Assembly: GCA_039696685.1 (NCBI GenBank)
Contig: CP155566.1
Location: 434,001 to 498,000, forward strand
Length of the DNA stretch: 64,000 nt
From: Vibrio sp. CDRSL-10 TSBA
Lineage (GTDB): Bacteria; Pseudomonadota; Gammaproteobacteria; Enterobacterales; Vibrionaceae
Direction: 5' to 3'
This document shows positions 10,049 to 19,888 of the stretch, piece after piece. A program made the position numbers and the translations under genes. Under the pieces are notes generated by a model, which had not been told where the DNA came from, ran no database searches, and saw only the letters and a program-made list of their open reading frames with translations. How positions within the stretch are numbered: the stretch's first letter is position 1; the number at the start of each line of letters is the position of its first letter.

Positions 10049-10393
10049 TTAGTTAGTACCGTCAGTACCGTCAGTACCTGTTGTACCAGTTGTACCATCG
10101 TTGTTCGATGATGCAATGGCAACAGCAGCAACTGCCAGGCCTGCACCTACAGCAACAGCTGTAGAGGTAGCAATGCCTGTCGCAGCAGCAGTAGCAGCAG
10201 TAGTAGAACCTGCTGCACCAGCACCAACGCCAGCACCAGTACTAGCGCCAGAAGAGGCGCCTGCAGCTGTAGTAGTACCAGTAGTACCACCAGTACCCGT
10301 TGATGCACCAGCAGTACCTTCTTCTACTGCAGCGTTAACTGCGGTTGAAGAGATACCAAAAGCCACCAACATTGCTAGAGCAAAGTGTTTCAT
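10049..10393 (-). CDS. yjbE: YjbE/GfcA-family Thr/Ala/Gly-rich secreted protein
   Basis: 114 residues: a signal peptide (MKHFALAMLVAFGISSTAVN), then almost only Ala, Gly, Thr and Ser, a hydrophobic stretch (ATGIATSTAVAVGAGLAVAA) and a tail of TG/DGT repeats. The composition, size and position ahead of yjbF identify the YjbE/GfcA family, whose function is unknown. The start is ATG 10393, preceded by AAGGAT; the longer frame from 10447 would lose the signal peptide. A terminator lies downstream. Short direct repeats of ACTAACTAAGCGTGA follow the stop codon. Confidence 0.85.
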   Translation of the reverse strand: MKHFALAMLVAFGISSTAVNAAVEEGTAGASTGTGGTTGTTTAAGASSGASTGAGVGAGAAGSTTAATAAATGIATSTAVAVGAGLAVAAVAIASSNNDGTTGTTGTDGTDGTN

Positions 10394-10528
10394 TAATAAT
10401 ATCCTTGTAAATTTACAAATGAACCATCGATGATGTGCATATTCCATGCACAGGATACATTCTATGGGTAAATAAAGTCCTTGTAAAAATAAATATTTGC
10501 CTTAGCCCAGTTCAACTTACGTTCAATC

Positions 10529-10558
10529 TTGCGTCAAAATTTAAACATAGGCTATACT
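10529..10558 (+). promoter_or_regulatory. Possible sigma-70 promoter of the capsule operon
   Basis: TTGCGT, an 18-bp spacer and TATACT, about 280 bp before the first capsule gene, leaving a long leader that contains the JUMPstart/ops element. The region 10394-10840 otherwise holds no credible gene; the promoter for the divergent yjbE must also lie in its left part. Confidence 0.45.
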
Positions 10559-10783
10559 CTCGCGCGGAAAAATGTATAGTTATACCCCTATGAATGAATC
10601 AGTTTATTCATATTTGTATTAGTGATTGCCGATATATTGAGCAGTTGCTAATTAGTAAACAAAGATTCACGGCTTATTCATAGAAGCGTCACTAATACAC
10701 AGGCAGTCTTTGATGAATACTTCAAGGCTTGCAGTGCATTCGTGCGCATTACGGAATAATACAAAAGATATGGAGATGTGCGT

Positions 10784-10822
10784 TGTGTGGTTAACGCTAA
10801 AAGCCAATGGGCGGTAGCGTGC
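10784..10822 (+). promoter_or_regulatory. JUMPstart element with ops site (RfaH recruitment)
   Basis: GGCGGTAGCGTGC at 10810-10822 is an exact ops sequence, and the preceding TTAACGCTAAAAGCCAATGG resembles the JUMPstart consensus (TTAAGCCAGGG). In Enterobacteria and Vibrio, ops in the non-template strand recruits RfaH to elongating RNA polymerase, suppressing polarity over very long polysaccharide operons. Its place in the leader of the capsule genes fits exactly. RfaH dependence here is inferred. Confidence 0.9.
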
Positions 10823-10840
10823 CTGCGCACAGTAATTAGC

Positions 10841-11266
10841 ATGTACAGACCAACCATGTATAAAAAAACCTTCTCTAAAAGCATTATCAGCAAAAGTATA
10901 GTGCTATGTTGTCTAAGCATGCTGGGATTAACGGCGTGCAGCAGCGCGCCACGTCAGGTTCAGGCAAGCCTTCCTTTAGTCGCAGCGACTATTCAGCCTC
11001 TCGGACAAAAATTACCCGCCAAATATCGTTCCCAGTTGGAACAGGCAGACAGCACCCAACTCGACAATTCCGATTACTCCATTCAGCTCGGAGCCCGCTA
11101 TACCTCTAGCCTGGGCCAGGATTGTCGTGACCTGACCATCTACGATCAAGCCGGTGATAAAAGCCAGCGCGTTGCCTGCGCTGAGAAAAAACAGTATCCG
11201 GAGCAAATCCGCGCCTGGTACCTCGTCCCGAACATTGTCCAGCACGCGTCCTCAATTAAGTTATGA
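10841..11266 (+). CDS. Lipoprotein, first gene of the capsule operon
   Basis: Small outer-membrane-type lipoprotein (141 aa from ATG 10841; ATG 10856 is equally possible). The signal peptide ends in the lipobox LTAC (SMLGLTACSSAP), with Ser at +2 suggesting outer-membrane retention. The C-terminal half (GARYTSSLGQDCRDLTIYD, then a second Cys in VACAEKK and WYLVP) resembles the 17-kDa surface-antigen type domain, in which two Cys may pair. The frame is open upstream to 10778 but that part is the JUMPstart leader. Its stop overlaps the next start (ATGA), so it is translationally coupled to the export protein gene. A role in export or surface attachment is inferred. Confidence 0.8.
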   Translation: MYRPTMYKKTFSKSIISKSIVLCCLSMLGLTACSSAPRQVQASLPLVAATIQPLGQKLPAKYRSQLEQADSTQLDNSDYSIQLGARYTSSLGQDCRDLTIYDQAGDKSQRVACAEKKQYPEQIRAWYLVPNIVQHASSIKL

Positions 11267-13024
11267 TTATGAATCTCTCATTGTTTAGTAAACGACTGCT
11301 GTGTGCAGTGTCGTTACTGCCGATGGCTGCCTTTGCCGCATCCCCGTTACTGATGAATGCCGCCAACCAAAATGGCAGTGCGGCAGATCCATCTGCTTAT
11401 ACCACTCCGACTTCTGCACAAGGCCAGCAAGCGCCGAATGAAGCGCTGGCGATGGGCACTTACTCCAGCGAAAACCGCACCAACTTATTATTACCGGGTG
11501 AAACCGACGTACGTAAATTGTTGCCCTCAAGTGGTGAGAATATGCCTCCCCCTTATGGTGCAAACTTATTTGCCGGCGGATATGAAACTGAGCGGACAGA
11601 CGGATTAAATGATAATTATCTGATCGCAGCCGGTGATAAAATTAATATTTGGATTTGGGGCGCAGTTAATTATTCCAGCGTGGTTACTGTTGATAACCAA
11701 GGTAATATATTTATTCCTGATATCGGCCCGATTAAAGTACAAGATTTACGTGCCAGTGAAGTAAACCAATATGTTACTTCGCAAATAAAGAAAGTGTATA
11801 CCAATAATGTCAGCGTTTATGTCAATTTGCTGACATCCACGCCGGTCAGTATTTATCTTTCCGGGCCGGTCATTCGTCCCGGCCAGTATGCCGGTATGGC
11901 ATCCGACAGCATTCTCTATTATCTCAACCGGGCGGGTGGCATTGACCCGGAGCGTGGCAGCTACCGTGAAATTGTTATCCTGCGCGATAACCAGCCAATT
12001 GAAGACATTGATTTATATGACTTCATCCGGACCGGTAAGATGCCGAAAGTCAGCTTTAAAGACGGCGATGTCATTTTAGTCAAACCACAAAAAGCGGCGA
12101 TTACTGTTTCGGGCGGGGTACGTAACCCGTTCCGTTTCGAGCTTAAAGAGTCCGTCACTCCGGGCAATATGCTGACTCAGTATTCACGTCCGCTGGCGAA
12201 AGTGAGCCACGTCGGTGTTATGGGTAACCGTGACAGCGGGCCGTTTCTCTTTATATATGCCGTATCAGGAATTCCTGAAATTCAAATTACAGGATGGCGA
12301 TAAAGTGATGTTTAATGATGATCTGCATCCGCAGGTAATCGATATTCAGGTCACCGGCAGCTATCTTGGCCCTTCTTATTTCTCCGTCAACAAACGCACT
12401 CGTTTACATGAGTTGCTGAGCTATATTCCGATTGATCCGGAACTTGCCAATAACGGGTCGATCTACATTTTGCGCCAAAGTGTGGCACAGAAGCAGAAAG
12501 AGATGATCAACGAATCACTGGATCGCCTCGAGCGCAGCGTATTTACCGCACCAGCCTCATCAGACGGTGAAGCGGCTATCCGTGCCAAAGAAGCGGAGAT
12601 GGTGATGCAGTTCACCGAGCGCGCGCGTAAGATTCAGCCGCTGGGTAAAGTGATTGTTTCCGACGATGGCAATATCGCCAACATTCTGCTTGAACAGGGC
12701 GATAAAATCGTCATTCCTTATCAGACCGATCTGGTGCAAATCGGCGGTGAAGTGCTGATGCCACAGGCAGTGGTGTTTAATAAAGATGCCACCATCGATG
12801 ATTATGTCGCCTGGGCCGGCGGTTTTACCGACCGGGCAGAAGACAAGCGCATCGCGATTGTGCGTGCCAACGGCCTGGTTGAATTTGACAGCAAGGACCC
12901 GATTGAAAAAGGCGACCAGATTCTGGTGCTGCCGAAAGTGGAAACCAAAACCATGCAGGCAGTTAAAGACATCACGCAGATCATCTATCAGATCGCAGTG
13001 GCAGCCAACGTAGCGGTTAACTAA
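11263..13024 (+). CDS. Polysaccharide export outer-membrane protein (Wza/KpsD type)
   Basis: Restored length 586 residues. A signal peptide (LLCAVSLLPMAAFAASP) is followed by the Poly_export domain (YLIAAGDKINIWIWG; VDNQGNIFIPDIGPIKV) and SLBB-like repeats (VYVNLLTSTPVSIYLSGPV; AITVSGGVRNPFRFEL; VIDIQVTGSYLGPS). No lipobox is seen, and the length fits KpsD (about 560) more than Wza (about 380). It would form or open the outer-membrane passage for capsule. The frame is broken at 12243-12247 (GTTTC); deleting one T gives DSGPFSLYMPYQEF. It is followed after 2 bp by the ABC permease gene. Confidence 0.92.
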
Positions 13025-13026
13025 CC

Positions 13027-13812
13027 ATGGCCTTGGTTGAAAAACGCTCCACCCTGAAAGTGTGGGGCGATGTTATTTTTGCCATCTTTTTGCGCGAAAT
13101 TAAAAGCAAATCGAACGATAAGCTCGGTGTGGCCTGGAGTGTGGTCTCGCCGGTCGCCTTTATTTTTATGCTGTCGTACATTCGCGGGCGAATGGATGGT
13201 GGTGAAACCCATGGTGTGCCGACCTTCTACTTTATGGTATTTGGCATGATCCTGGTGCAGTTTTTTCTCGGCTGTATCGGGTCAGTGTCCGCCTCGATCA
13301 AGAAGAATAAGCCGCTGTATGCGTTTCGTCAGGTGCAGCCAATCAGCTCCATTGTTGCTATTGCTGGTTTTGAGCTGCTGATTAAGCTGTTTGTGGTATT
13401 GATTATTGCCATACTGGCCTACTTCCTGCGGATTAATGGCCAGGTCGATGATTTATTGGAAATTTTATTGATCTTGCTACGGGTCTGGCTGATTGCAACC
13501 AGTCTTGGAGTACTGTTTGCATTGGCGGCTTGTTATGTACCAGAAATTGATAAATTGCGTTCACTGGCAATGCGGCCGATCTTCTTTATCTCCGGCATCT
13601 TTTTCAGCTTGCAGGATATTCCGCGTGACTACTGGCCATACCTGACCTGGAACCCGCTATTACATGCAGTGGAGCTGGCGCGTTATGCCGCTTATCCGCA
13701 GTATGGTACTGAAGGTGTCAGTTATTTTTATCTCGATATCACCACTCTGGTGCTGACCTTTTTCGCTCTGGCGTGTTACCACGTCAGCTGGAAGCAGGCA
13801 ATTAGCCGCTAA
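13027..13812 (+). CDS. Capsule ABC-transporter permease (KpsM/Wzm type)
   Basis: 261-residue inner-membrane protein of the ABC-2 type. It has the typical N-terminal WGDVIFAIFLREIKSK segment, six or so hydrophobic stretches (for example VFGMILVQFFLGCIGSV; FVVLIIAILAYFLRI) and the C-terminal PLLHAVELARYAAYP signature of KpsM proteins. It exports finished polysaccharide with the ATPase encoded 25 kb downstream at 38340. The two subunits are usually adjacent; here they bracket the glycan-building genes. Confidence 0.93.
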   Translation: MALVEKRSTLKVWGDVIFAIFLREIKSKSNDKLGVAWSVVSPVAFIFMLSYIRGRMDGGETHGVPTFYFMVFGMILVQFFLGCIGSVSASIKKNKPLYAFRQVQPISSIVAIAGFELLIKLFVVLIIAILAYFLRINGQVDDLLEILLILLRVWLIATSLGVLFALAACYVPEIDKLRSLAMRPIFFISGIFFSLQDIPRDYWPYLTWNPLLHAVELARYAAYPQYGTEGVSYFYLDITTLVLTFFALACYHVSWKQAISR

Positions 13813-13830
13813 TCGTAGACGCTATGTTTT

Positions 13831-13857
13831 TAGTCGCTGTCTCATGGCCAGCGACTA
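13831..13857. other. Inverted repeat between permease and KpsE-like genes
   Basis: TAGTCGCT and AGCGACTA form a stem with an 11-base loop in the 115-bp gap; a second palindrome, GCGCCCGTCGGGCGC, lies at about 13889-13903. No T-run follows, so RNA processing or mRNA stability is more likely than termination. Confidence 0.5.
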
Positions 13858-13927
13858 AGCAGCCGTCAGTTGTAAATGGCAAATGATAGCGCCCGTCGGG
13901 CGCAGTTAAACTTTATAAGAAGTATCA

Positions 13928-15338
13928 ATGAGCGAACAGACCACAGCGCAGAAGTTTAAGCAATTACAGCAAGATCTGACGCAGCAAGAATTCAACAGTA
14001 TCGATTTTCTGACCGCAAAAGCAGAGCAGATTGAAGAACAAGATCCTGAACTGGCCAAACGGATTCTGGTGCGGGTTGCTAATCTGAAAAAGCAGCAGGC
14101 AGCAAACAGCGAACCGAAAGCCAAACTGACGCCGCCAAACGATGGTGCAGACAAAGCGTCACGCCCGACGCAACAAGCAGATGGCAGTGAGGATGATAGC
14201 GCAGTGCAAGATGCCGATGAACTGCCGCTCTGGCGCCGTTGCTTTAACGCGCTGAAGAAATCTCATTTTTTCCTGTTAGTGGTGACGCCGACTCTGCTGT
14301 TTGCATTTTATCAGCTGATCTGGGCTACTGACCGTTACGAGAGTCAGGCGCAGGTGATTGTGCAGCAGCCGGATGGTATGGCGACTATGGATGCCTCAAT
14401 GGCAATCCTGAGCGGATTGGGCGTTTCCAACAGCGGGGTATCAGATACCGAACTGGTGAAAGCTTATATTCTGTCCAACGATATGCTGAGCTACCTGGAT
14501 GACAAGCTCAATCTGCGTGAGCATTACAGCCAATCATCGATTGATCTGTTCAGCAGCCTGCCGGATGACGCGACCCGGGAAGATTTCCTTAAGTATTACC
14601 AGGACCACCTTGAAGTTTATATCGATTCCAAATCGAGCATTGTTCATGTTTATAGCCAGGCGTTTGATAAACAGTTTCGCCCATCTGCTGACTGAAACCA
14701 TCGTTAAACGTGCCGAGTGGTACATCAACTCCATCGGTCATCAACTGGCGGAAGCGCAGCTCAAGTTTATTACTCACGAGCATGAGAATATCGAGCAGCG
14801 CCTTGAACAAGCGCAAGTTAAACTGATGAACTTCCAGCAGCGCTATAACCTGCTCGATCCGACCGCCGAAGGCACGGCAATGCAGCAGATTACCTATACC
14901 TTAGAAGGTCAGGTATCAACGAAAGAAGCCGAGCTGAAAGGGCTCTCTTCGATCATGAGCGCGCATGCGCCGCAAGTGGTGCAGGCTCAAAACCAGTTGG
15001 CAGCGCTCAAAGCGCAGCTGATTAAAGAGCGCTCTAAGTTGTCTGAAGAGGACGGCAAAGTGACGCCGCTGAGTGAAATCCTCGCCAGCTATACCGACTT
15101 AAAAGTCAAAATGGAGCTGGCACTGCAGGCGTATACTTCATCGCAGGTATCACTGGAAAAATCACGCATCGAAGCCTACCGCCAGCTTAAATATCTGGTG
15201 GTAGTCGAAGCGGCCACGCAGCCGGAAGACAACAAATACCCGGATGCGTTTTACAATATTTCTCTGTTTGCCGCCCTCGCTGCGATGCTGTTTGCCATTG
15301 GCAATATCATCGTCTCGACCATCCGCGAACTGAAATAA
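13928..15338 (+). CDS. Capsule export inner-membrane protein (KpsE/Wzz-like)
   Basis: Restored length 469 residues. Residues 1-100 are polar and coiled-coil-prone (TAKAEQIEEQDPELAKRIL), then the first membrane helix (HFFLLVVTPTLLFAFYQLIW), a long periplasmic coiled-coil region (HENIEQRLEQAQVKLMNFQQ) and a final helix (ISLFAALAAMLFAIGNIIV). This is the polysaccharide co-polymerase layout of KpsE, which bridges the ABC exporter and the outer-membrane protein. The unusually long cytoplasmic N-terminal extension is worth noting. The frame is broken at 14674-14678 (GTTTC); deleting one T gives DKQFAHLLTETIVKRAEWY. Confidence 0.9.
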
Positions 15339-15387
15339 CTCCCCTAAAAAAGACATTGAAAATAATCATGCAAGGAACAGTTGGACT

Positions 15388-16302
15388 ATGAATTTAAACG
15401 TCGAATCGCCGATTAATCCGTATGGACGCAAAGGGATTATTCTGGCCGGTGGCTCAGGCACCCGTCTTTACCCGCTTACTCAGGTGGTCAGCAAACAGCT
15501 GATGCCGGTGTATGATAAACCAATGATCCACTACCCGCTGGCCAACCTGATTATGGCCGGCATCCGTGAGATCTGCATCATTACTACTCAAGAAGAGCAG
15601 CACCGCTTCCAGCGCCTGCTCGGTGACGGCTCGCAGTGGGGTGTATCGCTGGAATACGTGGTGCAACCTTCACCAGACGGCTTAGCGCAGGCGTTTATTC
15701 TGGCGGAAGAGTTCCTGGCGGGCGCACCAGCAGCGCTGATCCTGGGCGATAACCTGTTCTACGGCCATGATTTAGCGAAATCATTCCGTAATGCCAACGC
15801 GCATGGCAGCGGTGCGACCATCTTTGGTTACCACGTGGCGGATCCAACCTCTTATGGTGTGGTTGAGTTTGATTGCGAAGGCAAAGTGCTGTCGATTGAA
15901 GAGAAGCCGCAGCAGCCGAAATCTAACTATGCAGTACCGGGTGTATACTTCTTTGATCATAATGTTGTTGAGTACGCCAAACGAGTGGAGCCTTCTGCGC
16001 GTGGCGAACTGGAAATCACCGACCTGATTGAGCAGTACCTGCAAGCCGGCACTCTTAACGTTGAAGTTATGGGGCGCGGCACCGCCTGGCTGGATACCGG
16101 CACGCTGGATGACCTGCTCGATGCGGCGGTCTTTATCCGCGCGATTGAAAAGCGGCAGGGCCTTAAGGTCAATAGCCCGGCCGAAGTGGCTTATCGCATG
16201 GGCTTTATCGGTGAAGAAGAAATTCGCCGCATTGCCGAACCACTGCGTAAATCCGGTTACGGTGATTACCTGCTAGGCCTGCTGGAGCACAAAGTATTTT
16301 AA
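15388..16302 (+). CDS. rmlA: Glucose-1-phosphate thymidylyltransferase
   Basis: First enzyme of dTDP-L-rhamnose synthesis: dTTP and glucose-1-phosphate to dTDP-glucose. 304 residues, complete. The nucleotide-binding motif GGSGTRLYPLT is followed by SKQLMPVYDKPMIHYPL, both diagnostic for RmlA; LGDNLFYG and GTAWLDTGTLDDLLDA are also present. An extra ~10 residues precede the usual start. It lies 49 bp after the KpsE-like gene and opens the sugar-nucleotide section of the operon. Confidence 0.96.
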   Translation: MNLNVESPINPYGRKGIILAGGSGTRLYPLTQVVSKQLMPVYDKPMIHYPLANLIMAGIREICIITTQEEQHRFQRLLGDGSQWGVSLEYVVQPSPDGLAQAFILAEEFLAGAPAALILGDNLFYGHDLAKSFRNANAHGSGATIFGYHVADPTSYGVVEFDCEGKVLSIEEKPQQPKSNYAVPGVYFFDHNVVEYAKRVEPSARGELEITDLIEQYLQAGTLNVEVMGRGTAWLDTGTLDDLLDAAVFIRAIEKRQGLKVNSPAEVAYRMGFIGEEEIRRIAEPLRKSGYGDYLLGLLEHKVF

Positions 16303-16436
16303 GCTTAGAACCTGATGCTTGGGCTTGAAGCGTGAGTCGGCTTCAAGCTTTAACAGTCGGCTGCCTTGCCGGGCAGCAATTAATGTTATAACGGTGTGAT
16401 ATACCGTGCAGAGGTTTATATAGGTTAGAACATAAT

Positions 16437-16983
16437 ATGAAATTTATTGAAACTCGTATTCCGGACGTGAAAATTATAGAGCCTCAGGTGTTTGGCGACG
16501 AAACGCGGCTTTTTTATGGAAACGTTCCGCACCACACTGTTTAACCGAGAGTGCGGTGAACGTGAGTTCGTGCAGGAAAACCACAGTAAATCCAGCCACG
16601 GTATCCTACGCGGTCTGCATTTCCAGACTGAAAATACCCAGGGTAAACTGGTGCGCGTGGTCTCCGGTGAAGTATTCGATGTCGCGGTTGATATGCGCAA
16701 AGAGTCACCAACCTTTGGCCAGTGGGTAGGGGTGGTACTCTCAGCAGAAAACAAACGTCAGCTGTGGGTGCCGGAAGGTTTTGCCCATGGTTTTTACGTC
16801 ATGTCTGCTGAAGCCGAGTTCGCCTACAAATGTACCGATTTTTACAACCCGCAAGCCGAAGTTTCAGTCAAATGGGACGATCCGACGCTGGCGATTGAGT
16901 GGCCGCTGGTGGATAGCCAGGCACCAAGTTTGTCAGCCAAAGATGTGGCTGGCCTTAGTTTTGAAGCGGCGCCTAAGTTTTAA
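16437..16983 (+). CDS. rmlC: dTDP-4-dehydrorhamnose 3,5-epimerase
   Basis: Third step of dTDP-L-rhamnose synthesis. Restored length 181 residues, normal for RmlC. Cupin-fold motifs include QENHSKSSHGILRGLHFQ with the catalytic His, GKLVRVVSGEVFDVAVD and VPEGFAHGFYV. The start MKFIETRIPDVKIIEPQVFGD is family-typical. The frame is broken at 16501-16505 (GAAAC); deleting one A gives GDERGFFMETF. A 134-bp gap before it holds a GCTTGAAGC/GCTTCAAGC hairpin near 16322-16350 but no gene. Confidence 0.95.
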
Positions 16984-16985
16984 CT

Positions 16986-17819
16986 GTGTCTTATTCAAGT
17001 GCGCCGCCAATATCACTGGTCACCGTGTCTCACGGGCATGAAGTCTATATTCGCGAGCTGGTCGCTTCGCTGATCAAGTTTTGGCCATCACCGTTTGAGC
17101 TGATCCTGATTGACAACCTTAACAGTGATGCATTTGATCGCTGGGCTGAAGAGTGCAATCAGCAGCTGAGCACGGTGAACTCGTCGATCCGTTTATATAA
17201 ATTCAGCCAGCCGAGATCGTTTAGTGTCGGCAATAACTTTGCCATCACCAAAGCGAGCCACGAGCATCTGTTTATTATCAATCCGGATTGCCAGTTCATT
17301 AACCGCTCGGTCCAGAAGTGGTTTATCGACCATCGTGAAAAAATCGACGGCAACTTGTTTTATCCCTGCTTACTCAATAGTGACGGCTCACGCCAGCAAA
17401 ACTACAACGAATGGCCCTGTTTAACCAATCAGGTGATGCGTTTAATTCGCGCGAAACTGGGGCTGCCGACCGGGCAGCGGCAAAAACGGCGTGACTGGTA
17501 TTTTGCTTCGGCCATTATTACCACCAAATCAACCTTTAGCCGCTTAAACGGCTTTGATGAGTTGTTTCCGCTTTATTGCGAGGATGTTGATTTGTGCTAC
17601 AAAGCCAAATTACTCGAGATTCCTTGTATTCCGGTGGAGTCAGTCAGAATGATTCATCATTTGGGTGGTGAGGCGATGCACAAGCATCTGCGCAAAGCGA
17701 TTCACTCTAATGTGGTGTGGCGCTATGTGCGGGTGCGCAATTATATCCGCATCAAGGTGCTGAAAAAGCAGTATGACCAAACATGGGTGAAATCCAGTGG
17801 CGACAAAACCCTGTATTGA
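16986..17819 (+). CDS. Family 2 glycosyltransferase
   Basis: 277 residues, GT-A fold. The N-terminus ISLVTVSHGHEVYIRELVAS and the DxD-like region (IINPDCQFINRS) fit GT2; a conserved GFDELFPLYCEDVDLCYKA segment is typical of rhamnosyltransferases of the WbbL/RfbF group. It starts at GTG 16986, 2 bp after rmlC, and its end overlaps the next glycosyltransferase by 23 bp, showing tight coupling. Because it sits among the rml genes, a dTDP-rhamnose donor is a reasonable guess, not shown. Confidence 0.88.
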   Translation: MSYSSAPPISLVTVSHGHEVYIRELVASLIKFWPSPFELILIDNLNSDAFDRWAEECNQQLSTVNSSIRLYKFSQPRSFSVGNNFAITKASHEHLFIINPDCQFINRSVQKWFIDHREKIDGNLFYPCLLNSDGSRQQNYNEWPCLTNQVMRLIRAKLGLPTGQRQKRRDWYFASAIITTKSTFSRLNGFDELFPLYCEDVDLCYKAKLLEIPCIPVESVRMIHHLGGEAMHKHLRKAIHSNVVWRYVRVRNYIRIKVLKKQYDQTWVKSSGDKTLY

Positions 17820-18759
17820 TATTGTGCTCGCTACGTATAACGGTGAACGTTTTGTTGCGCAGCAAATTAGCTCACTGCAAAACTGCCGGCGTTACGCAGA
17901 GTTGGTGGCGCGCGTAATCGTGGTCGACGATGGCTCATCAGACCAGACTCGGGCGATTATTGCCCGCTTGCAACAAAGCGATCAGCGGATTGAATGGCAT
18001 GTTAATCGCGGCCCGCTGCATGGCCCATGCGCCAACTTTAATTTTGGCCTCGGCCTCACCACAGCAGATTACATTATGCTGTGCGATCAGGATGACATCT
18101 GGCACGCCAATAAAATTGCGCGCTCTTTTCAGGCTATCTCTAGTCAGGCTATAACAGCCCGGGAAATCATCCAAGCTCAGCGGCCAGCATTAGTGTTCAG
18201 CGACAAACGCATTGTCGATCAGGATCTCAATGAGTTGTGCCCGAGCTTTTTTCAGCTGCGTAATATCTCCCGCCAGTGGCATCACTGCACGGAAAGCTTA
18301 CTGCAGCAGAATGTCGCCTCCGGCTGCACCATGTTGTTCAACCGCCAATTACTGCAACTGGCACTGCCGATTCCGCCCGCAGCCTTTATGCATGACTGGT
18401 GGTTAATCCTGGTGGCTAAATTAAACGGCGAGGTGGTGTTTATCGATGAGCCGCTTATCGATTACCGTCAGCACAGCAATAATAGCCTGGGCGCAAAGTC
18501 ACACACAGTCTGTTATCTAATATTCAATTTTTTTAGTCACTTTAACAGGTTCGAGAAGAATTTCTGGCACACAGTAAGACAAGCAGAAGCACTGTCATCA
18601 CAATTTAGTGAGAGTGGAGTTAATCTTGTTCCCTTTACTGAGGTAAGGTGTCTGTCTTATGGGAAACGTTTACGACTTTTCCTTCAAGGAGATATCCGAC
18701 AGCACAGCTGGAAAGGTCAGATTGCGTTGTTATTAACTCTTCTTAAAGGTTATCGTTAA
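17797..18759 (+). CDS. Family 2 glycosyltransferase
   Basis: 320 residues. The GT2 N-terminus IDIVLATYNGERFVAQQISS, then VIVVDDGSSDQTRAII, and the acceptor/donor region ADYIMLCDQDDIWHANKI with its DQDD motif. The domain continues to QNVASGCTMLFNRQLL and FMHDWWLILVA (catalytic base region, HDWW), as in rhamnosyltransferases of O-antigen clusters. It likely adds one sugar of the capsule repeat. The gap after it (18760-18880) holds only a CT dinucleotide run at about 18816-18829. Confidence 0.9.
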   Translation: MATKPCIDIVLATYNGERFVAQQISSLQNCRRYAELVARVIVVDDGSSDQTRAIIARLQQSDQRIEWHVNRGPLHGPCANFNFGLGLTTADYIMLCDQDDIWHANKIARSFQAISSQAITAREIIQAQRPALVFSDKRIVDQDLNELCPSFFQLRNISRQWHHCTESLLQQNVASGCTMLFNRQLLQLALPIPPAAFMHDWWLILVAKLNGEVVFIDEPLIDYRQHSNNSLGAKSHTVCYLIFNFFSHFNRFEKNFWHTVRQAEALSSQFSESGVNLVPFTEVRCLSYGKRLRLFLQGDIRQHSWKGQIALLLTLLKGYR

Positions 18760-18880
18760 GGGTTTCTGCACATTTCTATCCACAAGGTCGATTTGAATAT
18801 TAATGGTACGATTTTTCTCTCTCTCTCTCGTAAGATGCGACTATGCAGCCATGATTATTAAATCGAAAACCTAAATTTAT

Positions 18881-19781
18881 ATGAAAATACTTATTACCGG
18901 AAAAGGTGGGCAGTTAGCCTGGGAAACTAGAGCAAACGGCTCCTCAGCAATATGATGTCAAAGCATATTCCGCTGAACAATTAGATATTACTAACCAGAT
19001 GCAAATTCTGAATGTTATTGAGAAATATCAACCAGACATATTAATAAATGCAGCGGCATATACATCGGTTGATAAGGCTGAATCAGAAAAAGTGATGGCA
19101 TACGCCGTCAATGATAAAGGCAGTGAAAATCTCGCGTATGCTTGTGTAAATCACAAAGTGAGCTTGATTCACATCTCAACTGACTTTGTGTTTGATGGCA
19201 ATCAAACTACACCTTACCAGCCAGATGATCGTCCATGTCCGGTTAACGTTTATGGAGATTCGAAACTGCGCGGTGAGAGAAAAGTAGCGGAAATTCTTGG
19301 TAGTCAAGCAACTATTATCCGTACTGCCTGGGTCTATTCCGCGCACGGCAATAACTTTGTAAAAACCATGCTGCGCCTGATGGCAGAGAAAGAGCAACTG
19401 GGTATCGTGTACGATCAAGTCGGCACTCCAACCTGGGCCAAAGGCCTGGCTCAGATGATCTGGAACCTGATTGAGCAGCAGACACAAAACACAACCGGTG
19501 CTGATTCAGCGCAGACGCAAATTCTGCACTGGACCGATGCTGGTGTTGCATCCTGGTATGATTTTGCAGTAGCAATTCAGGAGCTGGCGATCGAAAAAGG
19601 CTTACTCGAAAAATCGATCCCGGTACGCCCGATTCCTGCTGCGGCATACCCAAGCCCGGCCAAACGGCCAAGTTTCAGCGTGATTGATAAAACCAGCGCT
19701 GAAAAAGCCAGCCAAACGGAGACCGTTTACTGGCGTAAGCAGCTGGCTGCCATGCTGGATGAACTGGCAAGCTGTGACTAG
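18881..19781 (+). CDS. rmlD: dTDP-4-dehydrorhamnose reductase
   Basis: Last step of dTDP-L-rhamnose synthesis, NAD(P)H-dependent. Restored length 299 residues. MKILITGKGGQLAWE carries the cofactor loop; INAAAYTSVDKAESE and STDFVFDG are family motifs; the YGDSKLRGE segment supplies the Tyr and Lys of the SDR active site. The frame is broken at 18923-18927 (GAAAC); deleting one A gives QLAWELEQTAPQQYD. Confidence 0.95.
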
Positions 19782-19888
19782 CTGCGCAAAAGTCGCGGAA
19801 TTGAAGCAGAATTTTACTCTGTCTAACTTTTGCGACTTGTATTTCTCTAAACTACCCAACTTCACTTAACAACATAAATTGAAACATC

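Noticed and set aside
10101-10433. Ala/Pro-rich 110-residue frame opposite yjbE
   Set aside because: It is the complement of the low-complexity yjbE gene, which has a signal peptide, RBS and a known neighbourhood.
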